A DNA stretch of 64,000 nucleotides from Microglena sp. YARC (Eukaryota; Chlorophyta; Chlorophyceae; Chlamydomonadales; Chlamydomonadaceae). Both the position numbers and the translations under genes were made by a program. The notes beneath the pieces are model-generated. The model saw only the letters and a list, made by a program, of their open reading frames with translations. It was not told where the DNA came from and did no database searches. The stretch is taken from contig CM039463.1 of assembly GCA_022414725.1 (NCBI GenBank), positions 81,231,420-81,295,419 on the forward strand, read 5' to 3'. Each line of letters starts with the position of its first letter. Within the stretch, counting starts at the first letter, position 1. This document shows positions 51,405-64,000 of this stretch, piece by piece.

Positions 51405-51690
51405 ATAGGTGCTGTGTATGTATGCGTATGTGTGTGTTTGTGTGTCAATGTGTGTGAGTGTGTGTATGTGTGTATGTATGGGTATGTGTGTGTTTGTGTA
51501 TCCATGTGTGTGAGTGTGTGTATGTGTGTATGTATGGGTATGTGTGTGTGAGTGTGTCTATGTGTGTGAGTGTGTGCCTGTATGTGTGCGTATGTGCGTA
51601 TGTATGTGTGTGAGTGTGTATGTGTGTGTCTGTATGTGTTTGTGTGTGTTTGTGTTTTTGAATGTGTGTGTATGTGTGTATGTAGTGCTA
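51405..51690. repeat. TGTGTATG microsatellite
   Basis: Degenerate (TG)n / TGTATGTG. It is followed at 51728-51765 by five tandem 7-bp TTCGAAG units. Confidence 0.92.
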
Positions 51691-51855
51691 TTGGACTGTG
51701 GAGGCACTGCTAAGGAATGTGTAGGGTTCGAAGTTCGAAGTTCGAAGTTCGAAGTTCGAAGCCACTCACGGACCAAATTAGCCCTAATAGGGGTAACTGC
51801 TGAATTATCCCTATTAGTTATAAACTAATTTAACCAAGCTTAGCCAAAACAAGTC

Positions 51856-52062
51856 CTAGGCGTCGCAAGCGACGCGGAAAATCTGCAGAGAGTGTTGGCT
51901 ATCCGAGCGGCAGGTGGCGACAGAATCGAGTGCAGCGGACAGAAGCTAGGGTTTACGAGACGGTTAGTCTAGACAGTTGGCTTCGTGTGGTCGCACGGAC
52001 AAACAGACAAGGGGGTGACTCTAGGGGCTCCCGCCCCCCAGAAGGGGGGGCTCCGCAAAAAA
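51856..52062 (+). repeat. Dispersed repeat family A, copy 6
   Basis: Head GCGTCGCAAGCGACGC is perfect. Then GCAGAGAGTGTTGGC, CAAGGGGGTGACTCTAGGGG and CTCCCGCCCCCCAGAAGGGG. Confidence 0.82.
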
Positions 52063-52159
52063 ACACCATTTGTTCTGAATGTGTGATAGGTGGATTTGGT
52101 GATTGGGGAACCTCATGGAGGCATGTGTTCGCCCAATAAATAAATAGAATGCCCCAATG

Positions 52160-52302
52160 GGGGGGGGGGGGGGAGCAACCCCTCTCTGGGTGTATCAACA
52201 TGGTTTCGACGGTATCGACATGTGCTCGCGGTTCTCTATCCATATCGATGATGCGGTACAAAATCTTTTTCCATGCCCCCCCCCCCCCCCCCCCCCCCCC
52301 CC
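52160..52302. repeat. Poly(G) and poly(C) pair
   Basis: About 14 G near 52160-52173 and about 26 C at 52277-52302 face each other about 100 bp apart. Confidence 0.88.
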
Positions 52303-52307
52303 TGGAG

Positions 52308-52378
52308 TGCCTTATTACGTGGCGTGAGGTTGAGGGGGCCAGCCCGTTTGCTTGCACGGAGGCCAGCCACCAATCCTT
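52308..52378 (+). repeat. Dispersed repeat family C
   Basis: CCTTATTACGTGGCGTGAGG, TTGAGGGGGCCAGCCCGTTT, GGAGGCCAGCCACCAATCC. Confidence 0.78.
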
Positions 52379-52756
52379 TATGTTCCACGAATCAAAATAC
52401 ACGCTTGCAACGTTACGGTCCTTCCGAGATCTGCGTTTGAGACTTGAAGCCTATTGATTTGAACAAACCTGTCCTCCCCCCCCCCACCCCCCAACCTCGC
52501 CACCCCACCCCCACCCACCCACACAACCACCCACCCTCTCCTGTCTAAATCAACCACCCCATGTGCTACGGGAGGTGCCCCCAGTCTGCTGGGGCAGAAA
52601 TACAAAAACCCTAAACCCTAAACCAGTCAGGCAGAGGGAGCAGTAAACTCATTTGGTTGGTGTCATAGTATTCGAAATAGCGAGCAATAATTATTGCAAA
52701 AGTATTGTTTCAAAATTAATTATGATTGCAAAATCATTATTGCAAAATTAATTATA

Positions 52757-53810
52757 TCTCCATAGGTGCCTAAGTCAGACCCTGAGTGATACGGATGGAT
52801 TGAGCCTATGCCCTTGAGCCCAAAAGCAAAGATTTTTTGCTAATAAGTTGCCCAACCACATCAGTTCAACACACAAATACTCGGATTTGGGTTTTCTCAA
52901 ATGCTTGGGACCAGGTCAAGTGAAACATGCTAATTTGTTACTATGGGGTTCCCTAAGTCGATATGGGTTTTGCGTAAGAAGTGATACGGAGCCTATCGCG
53001 ACCAAAACAAGCCATTTAAAAAGAACACTGGGTACGACTGTTGAATAACGTCTTTCCCTACCAGTAGTTATTACGGAAGGTCTTGGAAGGCAGTACACAG
53101 GCAGTACAGTTGAGTACGGACCCCCAAAACACTGATTATTTACATTTCGTGGGTGTCCTAAGTCTAGGTCAGAGTTGCACAGCCTCAATTGAAACATTTT
53201 GGGCCTCGGTTTTGCTCTATCTCAAGATATAGCGTGCAGAACAACTTTTTCTTTTTTCTCCGAAATTTCAAATTTCAAATTTCAAATATTTTTGAAAATA
53301 AATTCAAAAAACAAACTTTTTTTTATTTGTCTTCAAACATCCACATCTGAACTCAGTTTTTGATTTCGGGTAGATCATTGAAAACACACCCTAATCCTGA
53401 GCCATGGTGTGGTAGGCCACAGGGAGGTGAAATCTTGAGATGTACAGCTATTTCAGTAGATTCCGAGGCCAAGGCTGAAGCGCAGCCTCCGACCTTGTAA
53501 TAGGGGTTCGATAAGCCTTTCGTCCCGAGGGACCTTTCTTCGGAATAGCTCGCGCGGCCTCGTATCTGACGCGATCTGGATTTGTATCACTAATTATCGC
53601 ACATCTGATGTACTGCCACCGGCCTGCCGAACAAGGCTGCTCGCGACCAGATGCGAACGCGCACAAAAAGTAGCTGCGCTCATAGCTGACACCGTCGCGA
53701 ACAATATGAGCTCGACAGAATTCGATTCCGAGCAGTTTGGGCCATGTACGGCTCTGGATCACATTCTTGTATCGACTTAGGGTGTTTTCGGACTTAGGCA
53801 CCTGTGGAGA
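52757..53810. mobile_element. About 1.05-kb terminal-inverted-repeat element
   Basis: Left TCTCCATAGGTGCCTAAGTC and right GACTTAGGCACCTGTGGAGA are inverted with one mismatch. AT-rich TTAATTATA sequence flanks both. Inside, a 123-codon minus-strand frame (53819-53448) starts in the right repeat; it matches no transposase I know. It lies between the candidate upstream exons and exon A of gene 2. Confidence 0.72.
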
Positions 53811-53859
53811 TAATTGCAAAATCAGATTTGGAGTTTCAAATTTAGATTTTAAAATATTA

Positions 53860-54218
53860 TAAATCTCCTACCCCCCCTGTGCCACAGGAGATGCCCTATG
53901 GGCGCGACCCCCCCCCCCCCGCGATCACCGTTGGGTAATTGATAATTATTATAGGTTGGAGATAATTAGAGATAAACAAGTTTAAATGAAAAGTACTTCA
54001 AATGTTAAGTATTTTAAAATCTAGATTTACAAATAGTTTAAATCTCCTACCCCCCCTGTGCCACTGTTTTTGCCGCAGGCGCCCCCCTCAACCCCCAAAT
54101 CATGGCTATATGGAGATAATTAAAGATAAACAAGTTTAAATGAAAAGTACTTAAGTATTCTAAAGATTTACATAAATTTAAAATCTCCTACACCCCTGTG
54201 CCACTGTTGGTGCCGCAG
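53860..54218 (+). repeat. Copies of the acceptor of gene-2 exon A
   Basis: ATCTCCTACCCCCCCTGTGC..GCCGCAG|GCGCCCCCCTCAACCC plus AAATCATGGCTA occurs at about 54040-54107 before the real junction at 54218. A more decayed copy (with poly-C) lies at about 53868-53930. Confidence 0.85.
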
Positions 54219-63373
<9,155 letters not shown>

Positions 63374-63960
63374 GTGCGCTCTTGTGACATGTTGTTCATA
63401 AATTCATGATTCATGGAATATGATGCTACCGGTACATAAAATATGATGATACATGAAAATATGATGAGTACAGCACCCTGGAGTTTAGGATCGTGAATGT
63501 GGTGGAGGTGCGCTTTTGTGATATGTTGTTCATAATATAATCTGCTTTGCATTGTATTGTATCTATATGAAATATAAATGATAGAACATGGAATATGATA
63601 GAGCACAGCACCTTGAGTCCAGGATCATGAACATGGTGGAGGTGCCCTCTTGTGATACATTGTTCATGATATGATCTACCTTGCATTGTATTGTATCCAT
63701 ATGAAATATACATGATAGAATATGGAATATGATAGAGCACAGCACCTTGAGTCCAGGATCATGAACATGGTGGAGGTGCCCTCTTGTGATACATTGTTCA
63801 TGATATGATCTACCTTGCATTGTATTGTATCCATATGAAATATACATGATAGAATATGGAATATGATAGAGCACAGCACCTTGAGTCTAGGATCATGAAC
63901 GTGGTCGAGGTGCCCTCTTGTGATACATTGTTCATGATATGACCTTGTATTTTATTTATC
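63374..63960 (+). repeat. Four copies of exon-F end plus donor
   Basis: GAGTACAGCACCCTGGAGTT..GTGAATGTGGTGGAG|GTGCGC recurs at about 63466, 63604, 63740 and 63873. The last three have GAG|GTGCCCTCTTGTGATACA. The unit is about 137 bp. The linker includes ATGATAGAATATGGAATATG. Confidence 0.94.
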
Positions 63961-63969
63961 CGTATGGAC

Positions 63970-64000
63970 CAGGGTACTTCAAATGGTCAAATTTGCCAGC
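63970..64000 (+). mobile_element. Left end of a second hAT-type MITE
   Basis: CAGGGTACTTC.AATGGTCAAATTTGCCAGC matches the first about 31 bp of the element at 30050 with few differences. It continues off the window. Confidence 0.7.

Noticed and set aside
52604..52622. Telomere or interstitial telomeric array
   Set aside because: Only about two CCCTAAA units; the larger ACCTAAACC stretch at 56.7-57.6 kb is irregular.
53448..53819. Conserved 123-residue gene on the minus strand
   Set aside because: Starts inside a transposon end, matches no family I recognise, and has no supporting splice or neighbour evidence. Kept only as part of the element.

Overview
The window looks like nuclear DNA of a green alga. 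It carries intron-rich genes for plant-type, probably plastid proteins, a Copia LTR retrotransposon, LINE copies, tRNA-derived SINEs, MITEs, and very long poly(C)/(G), CAT and GA runs. The combination resembles large prasinophyte genomes such as Cymbomonas. That assignment is inference; no marker gene is present.

Layout. 0-5.4 kb: simple repeats, a 5'-truncated LINE (minus strand) and a terminal-inverted-repeat element. 5.54-22.79 kb: a 12-exon, 725-codon-scale gene for a tandem-domain GET3/ArsA ATPase, all exons joining in frame. 22.8-31.9 kb: repeat-rich intergenic DNA with a MITE, two SINE copies that keep target-site duplications, a second LINE copy and a 195-bp hAT-type MITE with an 8-bp duplication. 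31.93-34.86 kb, minus strand: a single-exon ankyrin/membrane protein with one internal stop. 35-43.5 kb: repeats, including a 48-bp translatable satellite and a 389-bp foldback element. 43.52-48.59 kb, minus strand: a complete young Copia element with 246-bp LTRs and a GGAGG duplication, its polyprotein broken by three stops. 49.5-64 kb: a second multi-exon gene with six supported exons, probably a conserved plant/algal plastid protein, running off the right edge.

Most striking is how the introns are built. In both genes nearly every intron next to a supported exon holds a tandem array of copies of the adjoining exon-intron junction: exon end plus donor after an exon, or acceptor plus exon start before one. 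Units run from about 60 to over 200 bp, with 1 to about 18 copies, often keeping AG|GT or AG and recognisable coding sequence. Most intron positions also differ between the two ATPase domains of the same protein. Together this suggests that introns here grow, and perhaps arise, by tandem duplication across exon edges. I regard this as the candidate undescribed system of the window.
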